Below are positions 7,546 through 15,706 of a DNA stretch of 64,000 bases, piece after piece. Below the pieces are notes generated by a model. The model ran no database searches. It was not told where the DNA came from and saw nothing but the letters and a program-made list of their open reading frames with translations. Each line of letters begins with the position of its first letter. Within the stretch, counting starts at the first letter, position 1. This DNA comes from Leeuwenhoekiella aequorea (GTDB lineage: Bacteria > Bacteroidota > Bacteroidia > Flavobacteriales > Flavobacteriaceae): assembly GCF_004104375.1 (NCBI RefSeq), contig NZ_QOVM01000002.1, positions 496,001 to 560,000 on the forward strand. Direction: 5' to 3'. A program made the position numbers and the translations under genes.

Positions 7546-8445
7546 CTAAACAACTTGATTTTTATCGTTATACAGCGATTTTATAATGCCGTCTGACAAC
7601 CCAATTTTAGGAACGTGGATATTTTTTGATCTACTCCATTTCATCGCAGATAAATAAATACGGGTAGCAGGTATAATTACATCGGCTCGATCTATATTTA
7701 AACCCAGCTCTGTAATACGCTCTTCATAATTATATGACTGAAGAAATTCATAAAAGCTCACCATATAAAAATACGTTAATGGCTTACCATCTTTTTTTCC
7801 ACTCAGTTTAAATATTTTGTTGATATTTCCGCCAGATCCTATTAAATCAATTTTTGTATGCCCTTTTGTTACTTCCTTAATCCAGGCTTCAACATCTTCC
7901 CAAACAGTATGCCCTACTAAACCTTCTAATAGTCTTACAGTTCCCAGTTTAAAAGATTTAGAAGCCACAACTTCTTTATTGCTATAAAGTGTAAACTCTG
8001 TACTTCCTCCACCAACATCTACATACAAATAAGAGCGATCTGATGAAATCAATGACTGTAAATCTGTATTGGCTATTATAGCTGCTTCATCGTTTCCATC
8101 AATGATATTAATATTCACCCCAGTTTTTTTATAAATATGTTTTACTACAGCTTCGCCATTTTCTGCTTCTCGCATTGCAGAAGTTGCGCAAGCTCTATAA
8201 TCTACCACCTTATGAGACCGCATGAGGAGTTTAAAGGCTTCCATAGTATCTGTCATACGAACAATATTCTCTTCTGATATTTTTTTTGACTTAAACACAT
8301 CTGCTCCTAGACGTATAGGCACACGCACTAAAGAACTTTTTCTAAAAATAGGCTCACGACCCTCTAATTCAATTACATTGGCTACTAATAGACGAATTGC
8401 GTTAGAACCTATATCAATTGCAGCATATTTCTTAAACTGGATCAT
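7546..8445 (-). CDS. ppx: Ppx/GppA family exopolyphosphatase
   Basis: Hydrolyses terminal phosphate from inorganic polyphosphate, or pppGpp in the GppA branch. The ASKHA phosphate motif AAIDIGSNAIRLLVAN is at residues 8-23, and the second motif LYVDVGGGSTEF is near 139-150. Its 299 residues cover only the two ATPase-like domains, without the C-terminal HD domain of long E. coli Ppx. The start lies 3 bases after the ppk1 stop, so synthesis and degradation of polyphosphate are co-transcribed. I favour exopolyphosphatase over GppA because of this context. Confidence 0.88.
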   Translation of the reverse strand: MIQFKKYAAIDIGSNAIRLLVANVIELEGREPIFRKSSLVRVPIRLGADVFKSKKISEENIVRMTDTMEAFKLLMRSHKVVDYRACATSAMREAENGEAVVKHIYKKTGVNINIIDGNDEAAIIANTDLQSLISSDRSYLYVDVGGGSTEFTLYSNKEVVASKSFKLGTVRLLEGLVGHTVWEDVEAWIKEVTKGHTKIDLIGSGGNINKIFKLSGKKDGKPLTYFYMVSFYEFLQSYNYEERITELGLNIDRADVIIPATRIYLSAMKWSRSKNIHVPKIGLSDGIIKSLYNDKNQVV

Positions 8446-8448
8446 AAT

Positions 8449-10533
8449 CTAATTTAACTTGTTTAAATAATAATCATATGTTGCAAACTGTGATCTAAGG
8501 GGTGCCTTATCATTAATGCGATATGCATTATCTTGAGAAGCGGTAATTTCCCGAGCCTTTACATTATCATTCCAGCAAATTGTGAAAGTGTCTATAATTT
8601 CTTTTTTGACATCTTCATCATATATAGGACAAGTTACCTCCACTCTATTATCCAAATTACGAGTCATCCAATCTGATGAAGAAATATAAACTTTCTCCTC
8701 ACCTTCTTCTCCAAAAATTAACACGCGTGGATGTTCTAAAAATTTATCGACAATACTTATTAAATTTATGTTTTCACTCATTCCCTTAACTCCGGGTATT
8801 AAACAACACACTCCGCGTATTATCATATCAATTTTAACGCCCGCTTCACTAGCCGCATATAATTTATCGATTATAGAATAATTAGATATACTATTCAGCT
8901 TTAAACGAATATATCCCTTTTGACCATTTTTCACTTTCTTGATTTCGTTATCTATCAATCGGTAAAAGGTGTTTTTAGCGTAATGCGGAGATATTATCAA
9001 ATGCTGGTAGGTATTGACTATATAATTGGTGTCAAAGAAATTAAACAGCTTACTTAGATCTTTAAGTATTTGCTTATTGGCTGTAAATAGGGTGTAATCT
9101 GTATATATTTTTGCAGTTTTACCGTTGAAGTTTCCAGTGCTTATAAATCCGTAACGCTTCAATCTTCCCGCTTCGAGGCGCTCGATTACACACACTTTGC
9201 TGTGAACTTTTAAACCGGGAACACCAAAAATAAGCTTGATCCCTTCGTCCTGCATTTGATTAGCATATCGCATATTGCTCTCTTCATCAAAACGGGCACG
9301 TAACTCAATCTGTACAGTTACATCCTTACCGTTTTTCGCAGCATTGATTAAGGCACTAGCGACGTGACTTAATTTCGCCAACCGATAAATAGTTATTTTA
9401 ATCGTTTTGACTTTAGGATCTAATGCAGCCTCACGTAAAAATTTAATTACATATGCAAATGTGTGATAAGGTGTATATTGTAAAAAATCCTTTTCAGCCA
9501 CTTTTTTAAACATACTATCATTAAGACTGATATTATTAATAGGTAGAGGCTTTTGGGTAGCATAAAGTAAATCGGTTCGTCCTAGACTAGGGAATCCCAT
9601 ATAATCTTTCCTATTATGATAACGACCTCCTGGAATAATACTGTCTGTATTTTCTATTCCTAATTTTTCAAGTAAAAACTTGAGAGTATCTTGATTAATC
9701 GACTGATCGTGTACAAAACGAACAGGCTCTGCATCTTCCCGACCTTTTACACTTTTGGATAGCTTTTCAATAAAACTTTTACCCAGATCAGACTCTAAAT
9801 CAAGTTCTGCATCTCTGGTTATTTTAATCATATGAGCAGAAATCTCGTCATATTCAAAAATACTGAATACCGATTCCAGATTATAACGTATTAAATCGTC
9901 AAGTATCATTATGTAATCGATACCGTCCACTTGTGGTAAAACAACAAAGCGATCCAATTCACTGGGAATTTCTACCAGCGCGTGCAATGTTTTTTTAGTT
10001 GATGAATTCTTCATCGTTACAGTGAGGTAAGCCTCAAGATCTTGTATACGCGGTAAATCAATACCCTCATTAAGCATAATCGTAACAAGAGCCGGGCTTA
10101 CCTTTTCCATAAAGAATGTCTTTATGAATTCGCTATGCTCCGGAAAATGCACTTCATTTTCTTTAATTATATAGATCCCTTGATCCTTGAGTTTTGAATG
10201 TATATTATGAATTATACTAAGACTCTCCTCCTGTTGTTGAATTACGATGCGTGTAATCTTATCCAGAAGCTCATCTGCAGCATAAACACCTAATGCCTTT
10301 CTACCTTTCTTTCCTGCTTCAACAATGCGTTTAACGGTTGCATAACGCACTTTAAAAAATTCATCAAGGTTATTAGAAAAAATACCTACAAACCTCAAAC
10401 GTTCAATAAGTGGAACCGTCTCATCTGCAGATTCTTGTAAAACCCGTGCATTAAAAGATAACCAGCTAATTTCTCTATTTATATATCTTGATTCATCTGC
10501 CACAAGCGTAGATGTATTTAATTTATTATCCAT
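8449..10533 (-). CDS. ppk1: Polyphosphate kinase 1
   Basis: Makes polyphosphate reversibly from ATP. The 694-residue protein has the N-terminal domain start REISWLSFNARVLQE and FSNNLDEFFKVR, the catalytic phospholipase-D-like half with RARFDEESNMRYA and the phosphorylated His in LKVHSKVCVIER (about residue 440), the GNFNGKTAKIYTDY motif, and a second His in FLEHPR with YISSSDWMTRNLDNR near the C-terminus. Length is normal. It shares one base with sixA upstream and is followed 3 bases later by ppx. Confidence 0.97.
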   Translation of the reverse strand: MDNKLNTSTLVADESRYINREISWLSFNARVLQESADETVPLIERLRFVGIFSNNLDEFFKVRYATVKRIVEAGKKGRKALGVYAADELLDKITRIVIQQQEESLSIIHNIHSKLKDQGIYIIKENEVHFPEHSEFIKTFFMEKVSPALVTIMLNEGIDLPRIQDLEAYLTVTMKNSSTKKTLHALVEIPSELDRFVVLPQVDGIDYIMILDDLIRYNLESVFSIFEYDEISAHMIKITRDAELDLESDLGKSFIEKLSKSVKGREDAEPVRFVHDQSINQDTLKFLLEKLGIENTDSIIPGGRYHNRKDYMGFPSLGRTDLLYATQKPLPINNISLNDSMFKKVAEKDFLQYTPYHTFAYVIKFLREAALDPKVKTIKITIYRLAKLSHVASALINAAKNGKDVTVQIELRARFDEESNMRYANQMQDEGIKLIFGVPGLKVHSKVCVIERLEAGRLKRYGFISTGNFNGKTAKIYTDYTLFTANKQILKDLSKLFNFFDTNYIVNTYQHLIISPHYAKNTFYRLIDNEIKKVKNGQKGYIRLKLNSISNYSIIDKLYAASEAGVKIDMIIRGVCCLIPGVKGMSENINLISIVDKFLEHPRVLIFGEEGEEKVYISSSDWMTRNLDNRVEVTCPIYDEDVKKEIIDTFTICWNDNVKAREITASQDNAYRINDKAPLRSQFATYDYYLNKLN

Positions 10534-11018
10534 TAATTAATATGCTTAGGTTTTACATATAATATTGTTTGCCCTTTTTGAATTTTGCTCCAGTCATCTA
10601 CGTCAAATGTAATAGCCGTAAAAGCTGCTGTAGAAACATTATCTACTTGTTTGTCACCATACTGATTTACCCAATAGGTAAGCGCGTTATTATGACCAAA
10701 GATCATTAGACGATCAATACGATTGTCACATGATTTTATTACAGTATGCAATTTATTTCCGGTGAAATCATAAAGCCGGTTATCCAACTCTAGTTTTTCT
10801 TCGGGTATTCCTAATTCTTTCAAATATAAAACTGCGGTGCTCTTTGCGCGTACAGCATCGCTACTCACAATACGTTGCGGAATCTGAATTTTCTCTCGTA
10901 TATAAACGCCCATCTTTGTTGCATCTTCGAGCCCCTTTTGGTTTAAGGGACGCATATGATCATCAAGATCAAATTCCCAAGACGATTTAGCGTGACGTAT
11001 CAAATAAAGCGTTTTCAT
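10533..11018 (-). CDS. sixA: SixA-like phosphohistidine phosphatase (histidine phosphatase family)
   Basis: Small branch-1 histidine phosphatase, as in SixA, which dephosphorylates phosphohistidine proteins. The catalytic motif LIRHAKSSW lies at residues 5-13, with the second catalytic His in IFGHNNALTYW. I chose ATG 11016-11018, giving MKTLYLIRHAKSSW, the family's usual N-terminus; an ATG seven codons upstream (11039) would overlap the pdxH end. The stop overlaps the ppk1 start (TAATG type). Linkage to ppk1 and ppx suggests a phosphate or phosphohistidine-related role, but the substrate is not known. Confidence 0.85.
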   Translation of the reverse strand: MKTLYLIRHAKSSWEFDLDDHMRPLNQKGLEDATKMGVYIREKIQIPQRIVSSDAVRAKSTAVLYLKELGIPEEKLELDNRLYDFTGNKLHTVIKSCDNRIDRLMIFGHNNALTYWVNQYGDKQVDNVSTAAFTAITFDVDDWSKIQKGQTILYVKPKHIN

Positions 11019-11028
11019 AAAATGTGTT

Positions 11029-11673
11029 TTATGGTGCAAGACGTTCTAACTTCCAATTCACACCCCCCGGCGTATATCGTAATCTGTCGTGAAGTCGGTT
11101 TGATCTTCCTTGCCAAAATTCAAATTCTACAGGCTTTATGACAAAACCTCCCCAAAAATCTGGCTTCGGAATTTCCTTTCCTTCATATTTTGTTTCTAGT
11201 TCTTCAAGCCTTTTTTCCAGGTATCCCCGATCTGCAATTACATCGCTTTGAGGAGAAGTCCAAGCGCCTAATTGACTTCCTCTAGGCCTTGATTGAAAAT
11301 ATGCAGTTGAAACTTCTTCTGAAACTCGCTCGGCTATTCCCTTAATAATTACCTGACGCTCCAGATTCGGCCAAAAAAAAGAAAGACATACGTGTGAATT
11401 ATGAGTTATTGCTTCTCCTTTCTCACTCGTGTAATTGGTATAAAATACAAAACCAGCTTCATCGTAGCTTTTTAAAAGTACTACTCTGCTTTTAGGAAAA
11501 CCATCTACACCTATCGTGGCAACAGTCATTGCATTCACCTCATCAACTCCGGGAGTCTCTTCTACTTCCTTAAACCATTTTTTAAATTGATTATAGGGAT
11601 TCGCATCACTATGCTCCTGAGTTAACGTATTCTTTTCATAAGATTTTCTGTAACCGCCTAAATCTTCTGCCAT
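11029..11673 (-). CDS. pdxH: Pyridoxine/pyridoxamine 5'-phosphate oxidase
   Basis: An FMN enzyme that makes pyridoxal 5'-phosphate from PNP or PMP. The 214 residues include the FMN-binding block SRVVLLKSYDEAGFVFYTNY, the substrate block RPRGSQLGAWTSPQS, and the C-terminal EFWQGRSNRLHDR and WKLERLAP signatures of PdxH. Length and order are typical. It is the first gene of a cluster with sixA, ppk1 and ppx. A pair of 9-base direct repeats lies upstream. Confidence 0.96.
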   Translation of the reverse strand: MAEDLGGYRKSYEKNTLTQEHSDANPYNQFKKWFKEVEETPGVDEVNAMTVATIGVDGFPKSRVVLLKSYDEAGFVFYTNYTSEKGEAITHNSHVCLSFFWPNLERQVIIKGIAERVSEEVSTAYFQSRPRGSQLGAWTSPQSDVIADRGYLEKRLEELETKYEGKEIPKPDFWGGFVIKPVEFEFWQGRSNRLHDRLRYTPGGVNWKLERLAP

Positions 11674-11703
11674 ATTATGTTTTTACAGCAATTTACATTA
11701 AAG

Positions 11704-11731
11704 CCTAACAATGTTAAAAGGTCCTAACAAT
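11704..11731. repeat. Direct repeat CCTAACAAT x2 upstream of pdxH
   Basis: CCTAACAAT occurs at 11704-11712 and 11723-11731, 19 bases apart start to start, about 30-60 bases upstream of the pdxH start. The arrangement could be a regulator binding site, though it may be chance. Confidence 0.35.
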
Positions 11732-11766
11732 CTTTTACATTTATTTAAAATGTATCTACTTTAACG

Positions 11767-12687
11767 TTAGTCATCAAGATTTTCAAAATCAAAGACCTTC
11801 CCGTCATCCGCAATTAAAACATTATCAAATTCTAATTTAGCTTCATTAGCAAACAGTGTGAGATCTGGATAGCGGGTACTATAATGACCTAAAATCAAAT
11901 ATTCTACATTAGCTTGTTTAGCCATCAAACCTGCTTGTCTAGCTGTCGAATGCCCCGTAGGTTCTGCTAATTTTGCATGTGCTTCCAGAAAAGTAGATTC
12001 GTGATACATATAACTTGTACCCTGCAATTGTGGGATATTATCTGGTTTATAGACCGTATCACTACAAAAAGCATAACTTTTAGGAGGATCTGGATCAAAT
12101 GTGAGCTGCTCATTGGGTATGACGGTACCATCCTCGAGGATCATGTCTTTACCAGATTTTATTTTTTTATAGTATAAAACATCGATCTCTTTTTTAAGAA
12201 CCGCATTCATATTTAGCTTGCGCTCTCCTGCTTTCTCTTTAAAAAGAAATCCGTTTGTATAAACCCGGTGTTTTAAAGGAATTGTCTCTACGGAAACTTT
12301 ATCGTCTTCATAGATAATTTCAGGTTCTTTAGAAACTAATTCGTGAAAATACAATGGATAATTAGTCCAGCTGTTAGAAAGTTTTAGCTGAAGTGTTATT
12401 GCTTCTTTAATACCTTTAGGACCGTATACGTGGAGTTCTCCTTCTCGATTGAGCAATCTAAATGTTGAAATCAAACCTACTAAACCAAAAAAGTGATCCC
12501 CGTGTAGGTGTGAAATAAAGATGTGCTTGATCTTTGAAAATTTGACTTTATTTCGTCGTAATTCTACTTGTGTTCCCTCTCCACAATCAATAAGAAAAAG
12601 ATGATTTTTTATCTGTAATACTTGTGAAGTGGGATTCGTAAAGGTTCGTGGTGTGGCTGCATAACAACCTAATATGGTAAGCTTCAT
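11767..12687 (-). CDS. rnz: Ribonuclease Z
   Basis: Zinc endonuclease that cleaves tRNA 3' trailers. The metallo-beta-lactamase motif HLHGDH is at residues 60-65 (ISHLHGDHFFGLVGL). The start KLTILGCYAATPR, the CGEGTQ loop near 35-40, YAFCSDT near 205 and GHSTARQAG near 250 are RNase Z features. 306 residues is the normal short-form length. A gap of about 150 bases separates it from the STAS-like gene upstream on the same strand. Confidence 0.95.
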   Translation of the reverse strand: MKLTILGCYAATPRTFTNPTSQVLQIKNHLFLIDCGEGTQVELRRNKVKFSKIKHIFISHLHGDHFFGLVGLISTFRLLNREGELHVYGPKGIKEAITLQLKLSNSWTNYPLYFHELVSKEPEIIYEDDKVSVETIPLKHRVYTNGFLFKEKAGERKLNMNAVLKKEIDVLYYKKIKSGKDMILEDGTVIPNEQLTFDPDPPKSYAFCSDTVYKPDNIPQLQGTSYMYHESTFLEAHAKLAEPTGHSTARQAGLMAKQANVEYLILGHYSTRYPDLTLFANEAKLEFDNVLIADDGKVFDFENLDD

Positions 12688-12838
12688 TAATTATTGCTGA
12701 AAATTATTTAAGCAGAAAGCGCTTAAAACTATTTATAACTAGTAAACAACGGTACATTAACGGTAACCTATTGTATAGCTCGTTAAGTTAAGCTTATTAT
12801 AGTAAAAAGTAATCAGCTTTTATAAAATTAGCTTTTTA

Positions 12839-13174
12839 TTAGAAACCTAAATCCCGTTGAATCTCTTCTAAATCAATTACATCTTTTGCTTCTTCTAATG
12901 TAGGCACTACCATTAATTCTTCTGGTACTCGGTCTATCTGTGAGACTTTGTTTACTAACACAAACGACTTCTGTCCAGCTCTTTGAGCATTAGATATTTT
13001 TAAAAATGTAAGTAATTCTTCTAAAGAAACATTTTCATATTTCAATAAATCGATGACTAGGTTGACATCGGCGTATGCTTTAGGAACAATAAACTCTAAA
13101 AATGAAGCAAATTCTTTTATACCATCTTCCTCATCTGCAAGAATAGTATAGGTATCGTTTTGAGTAATTATCAT
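12839..13174 (-). CDS. STAS-like small protein, often mislabelled ribonuclease Z
   Basis: A 111-residue protein with no membrane helix or signal peptide. Its alternating pattern, with NLVIDLLKYENVSLEELLTFL followed by KSFVLVNK (read as separate elements), resembles the STAS fold of anti-sigma factor antagonists, where a loop after the DL motif carries the regulatory residue. I do not see a clear phosphorylatable DSxG motif. It overlaps pyrB by four bases and lies upstream of rnz; homologues next to rnz are commonly annotated as RNase Z by neighbourhood error. It has no metal-binding histidines and cannot be a nuclease. Confidence 0.6.
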   Translation of the reverse strand: MIITQNDTYTILADEEDGIKEFASFLEFIVPKAYADVNLVIDLLKYENVSLEELLTFLKISNAQRAGQKSFVLVNKVSQIDRVPEELMVVPTLEEAKDVIDLEEIQRDLGF

Positions 13175-14103
13175 TGTTTCTTGATTTTTGAAGCTAGCAA
13201 ATAAATGACTGCCATACGTATAGCAACTCCATTTTCAACTTGATTAAGAATGATAGACTGTCCACTATCAGCAACATCACTCGTAATTTCTACCCCACGG
13301 TTAATAGGTCCCGGATGCATAATTACAATTTCTTTATTTAAAGAATCTAGCAACTCTTTATCTAATCCGTACTGCTGAATATACTCTCGTGTTGAAGGAA
13401 AATAACTAATATCCATTCGTTCATTTTGAACGCGTAGCATATTTGCAACATCACACCATTCTAGAGCTTTTCTAAGATTTAGCTCAACCTCCACGCCTAG
13501 CGATTCAATATACTTAGGCATAAGAGTTTTTGGTCCACAAACTTTAACCTCAGCTCCCTGAAGCTTGAGAGCAAAAATATTAGATAAGGCCACTCTACTG
13601 TGTAGAATGTCACCTACTATAACCACTTTTTTACCACCAACATCTCCTAATCGTTTCTGTATAGAATAACTATCTAACAACGCCTGTGTAGGATGCTCGT
13701 GTGCTCCATCACCCGCATTAACAATACTAGCCTTAATATTTTTTGAAAGAAATACTCCGGCTCCGGGATTAGGATGCCTCATAACAACCATATCTACTTT
13801 CATAGATAATATATTATTAACGGTATCTATTAAGGTTTCACCTTTTTTTACTGAAGATGCTCCTGCAGAAAAATTTATCACATCTGCACTAAGTCGTTTT
13901 TCAGCAAGCTCAAAAGAAAGTTTTGTACGTGTGCTGTTTTCAAAAAACAAATTTGCGATCGTTACATCTCGCAGAGAAGGAACTTTTTTTATAGGACGGT
14001 TAATTATTTCTTTAAAATGATCAGCCGTTTCAAAAATAAGATTGATATCTTCTTTTGTGATATACTTAATCCCCAATAAGTGATCTACACTTAACTCGCT
14101 CAT
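13171..14103 (-). CDS. pyrB: Aspartate carbamoyltransferase catalytic chain
   Basis: Second step of pyrimidine synthesis: carbamoyl phosphate plus aspartate gives carbamoyl aspartate. The carbamoyl phosphate motif FFENSTRTKLSFELA is near residues 52-66, HPTQALLD near 135, and the aspartate-loop motif HPGPINRG near 265. At 310 residues it is full length. There is no pyrI nearby, so it is probably unregulated by nucleotides in the E. coli manner. It follows pyrR by 40 bases and overlaps the STAS-like gene by four. Confidence 0.97.
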   Translation of the reverse strand: MSELSVDHLLGIKYITKEDINLIFETADHFKEIINRPIKKVPSLRDVTIANLFFENSTRTKLSFELAEKRLSADVINFSAGASSVKKGETLIDTVNNILSMKVDMVVMRHPNPGAGVFLSKNIKASIVNAGDGAHEHPTQALLDSYSIQKRLGDVGGKKVVIVGDILHSRVALSNIFALKLQGAEVKVCGPKTLMPKYIESLGVEVELNLRKALEWCDVANMLRVQNERMDISYFPSTREYIQQYGLDKELLDSLNKEIVIMHPGPINRGVEITSDVADSGQSIILNQVENGVAIRMAVIYLLASKIKKQ

Positions 14104-14143
14104 TCTGTAAGGTTAATTTGTGCGATTTTTATCTCCGTTAATT

Positions 14144-14683
14144 TTATTCTTCAATTAGATAGACACTGTCTTCTCCTCCATTCTCAATCCAACTTACTTT
14201 TACTTTTTCACCATTTATAGCATCTACCTGTCGTCCTCTATAATTAGGCTGTATAGGCAAATGTCTGCTAAAGCGGCGATCTATTAGTGTAAGCAGCTCT
14301 ACTTCTCGTGGTCTACCAAAACTTTGAACCGCTGTAAGCGCAGCATTTATACTTCTTCCCGTATAGAGAACATCATCGATAAAAACTACATTCTTATCTT
14401 CGACTACAAAAGTAATTTTAGTTTTATTAGCCTCTAATGGCTTATCCCCTCTTCTAAAATCATCTCTAAAAAATGTGATATCAAGATATCCCATTTTTAT
14501 ATCTGCAATTTTATAATCTTCTTCAAGGAGTTTTTTTATACGTTCTGCTACATAAACACCTCTCGGTTGAATACCTATAAGTACCGTATTTTTAAAATCG
14601 CGGTGATTTTCAATAAGTTGACAAGCTAGTCTATTAAGAATAATATTTACTTCTTTAGAATTAAGTAAGACTTTTTGACTCAT
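14144..14683 (-). CDS. pyrR: Bifunctional pyr operon regulator / uracil phosphoribosyltransferase
   Basis: PyrR-type phosphoribosyltransferase. The PRPP-binding motif VVFIDDVLYTGRSINAAL is near residues 93-110. The N-terminal block IQPRGVYVAERI and the C-terminal DRRFSRHLPIQPNY (the family's DRGHRELPI region) support PyrR over a plain UPRT. In Firmicutes PyrR attenuates pyr mRNA. Here the leader predicted from the -7 box is only about 20 bases and holds no attenuator, so RNA regulation of its own operon is doubtful. It is followed by pyrB. Confidence 0.92.
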   Translation of the reverse strand: MSQKVLLNSKEVNIILNRLACQLIENHRDFKNTVLIGIQPRGVYVAERIKKLLEEDYKIADIKMGYLDITFFRDDFRRGDKPLEANKTKITFVVEDKNVVFIDDVLYTGRSINAALTAVQSFGRPREVELLTLIDRRFSRHLPIQPNYRGRQVDAINGEKVKVSWIENGGEDSVYLIEE

Positions 14684-14709
14684 AGTAGGAGTTACGCTTG
14701 TTTGGTTAG

Positions 14710-14717
14710 CAAAGGTA
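14710..14717 (-). promoter_or_regulatory. -7 box of pyrR (TACCTTTG on the minus strand)
   Basis: TACCTTTG on the minus strand matches TAnnTTTG exactly. It lies 27 bases before the pyrR start. A TTTTG lies 25 bases further upstream, slightly more than the usual -33 spacing. Confidence 0.5.
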
Positions 14718-14754
14718 TCTATTTTTTTTGAACAGAATATTTCAAAATACGCTT

Positions 14755-14895
14755 TTACTTCTTCTTATTCCGACTAAAAAAAGAAAAGCTGAAGGGAATA
14801 GTTAGAAATAGAAAAAAATACTTTCCTGTTAATACACCTATTCCTGTAATTAATAGAGCAATTATATAAATCCAATAGCTAGTATGCCACTTCAT
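14755..14895 (-). CDS. Small membrane protein, 46 residues
   Basis: Not recognised. ATG at 14893-14895 opens a 46-codon frame that begins MKWHTSYWIYIIALLITG, contains two closely spaced hydrophobic segments (about residues 7-22 and 26-40) and ends with a basic tail SRNKKK. The charges suggest a small hairpin membrane protein with a cytoplasmic C-terminus. The start is 3 bases after the stop of the DUF4294 gene, the spacing of a co-translated gene. It is followed by the pyrR promoter. Confidence 0.55.
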   Translation of the reverse strand: MKWHTSYWIYIIALLITGIGVLTGKYFFLFLTIPFSFSFFSRNKKK

Positions 14896-14898
14896 AAT

Positions 14899-15597
14899 CT
14901 ACTTTATACCTTGACTGAGTTTAGGTTTAACCCACTTATTTTTTAATTCTAAGAAATTAATTTTAATTGCAGGATCTTGTGGCTCTAGCACATTAGCTTG
15001 AAAAGAACGCTGAAGAATATCTTCAATTAAATAGTCTTCTTGAACATTCTTAGGATCGTAAATTTCTTTTAAGGAAATATCAAAAAAGCTTGCTGTCGTA
15101 TTCAGGAAAAAGGCTTTTAACCCACTTCTATAATCTTTTATTAACTCAAAAGTTGTAGATCCTGTTTGTCTATACATAAGCTTCACAAGAATTTGACCTT
15201 CGGTACGGGTTAGTTTTTTTAACTGAGCTCCAAACTCATCCTCTACATACCGCTGAATAATCTTTGTATATTTCTTTTTTGCACGCTTGGATTTCATAGA
15301 ATCTAATCGTTCATTAAGCTCTACTAAGCGTTCTCCTGCAAGTTTTGCATAGGGCCATACTTTACGTGTTTTTCTACGTAATATTAAATAGCGTCTACGG
15401 GCATCATTATCATTAAATTTTAAACGCCCCATAACAACTACATCATCTAGAAATATTGCTTTGCGGGCTACACTGTCTCCTTCAACAAAATAATATTCTA
15501 CTGTCGAAGTATCAGTCTCAGTAGTAGTTTCTTCTATAGTCTGTGCACTTAAAATACTACTCAAAAGGAGTATAAAAAGGGATAGTATCTTCTTCAA
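14899..15597 (-). CDS. DUF4294 domain protein, exported
   Basis: A 232-residue protein with a signal peptide (MKKILSLFILLLSSILSA, cleavage before QT). The DUF4294 core follows: DDVVVMGRLKFNDNDARRRY, then RKTRKVWPYAKLAGERLVEL and the LTRTEGQILVKLMYRQTG block. The family is confined to Bacteroidota and has no established function. The protein has no lipobox or further membrane helix, so it should be periplasmic. It is divergent from the M42 peptidase and translationally close to the 46-residue membrane protein. Confidence 0.8.
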   Translation of the reverse strand: MKKILSLFILLLSSILSAQTIEETTTETDTSTVEYYFVEGDSVARKAIFLDDVVVMGRLKFNDNDARRRYLILRRKTRKVWPYAKLAGERLVELNERLDSMKSKRAKKKYTKIIQRYVEDEFGAQLKKLTRTEGQILVKLMYRQTGSTTFELIKDYRSGLKAFFLNTTASFFDISLKEIYDPKNVQEDYLIEDILQRSFQANVLEPQDPAIKINFLELKNKWVKPKLSQGIK

Positions 15598-15706
15598 ATT
15601 TTATTTTTCATTATAATGATCTAAAACTGTTCCAAAAGTAAGCAATCGACCAGATTGCATTGCGAAATTGCTATTAATATTCTTACTTTCGTAGAAAATT
15701 GAACTT

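Noticed and set aside
12839-13174. Ribonuclease Z assignment for the 111-residue protein
   Set aside because: It has no metallo-beta-lactamase motif or histidines; the true rnz is the neighbouring gene at 11767-12687.
14684-14754. PyrR-type attenuator in front of pyrR
   Set aside because: The predicted leader from the -7 box is about 20 bases, and I see neither a PyrR-binding loop nor a terminator/antiterminator pair.
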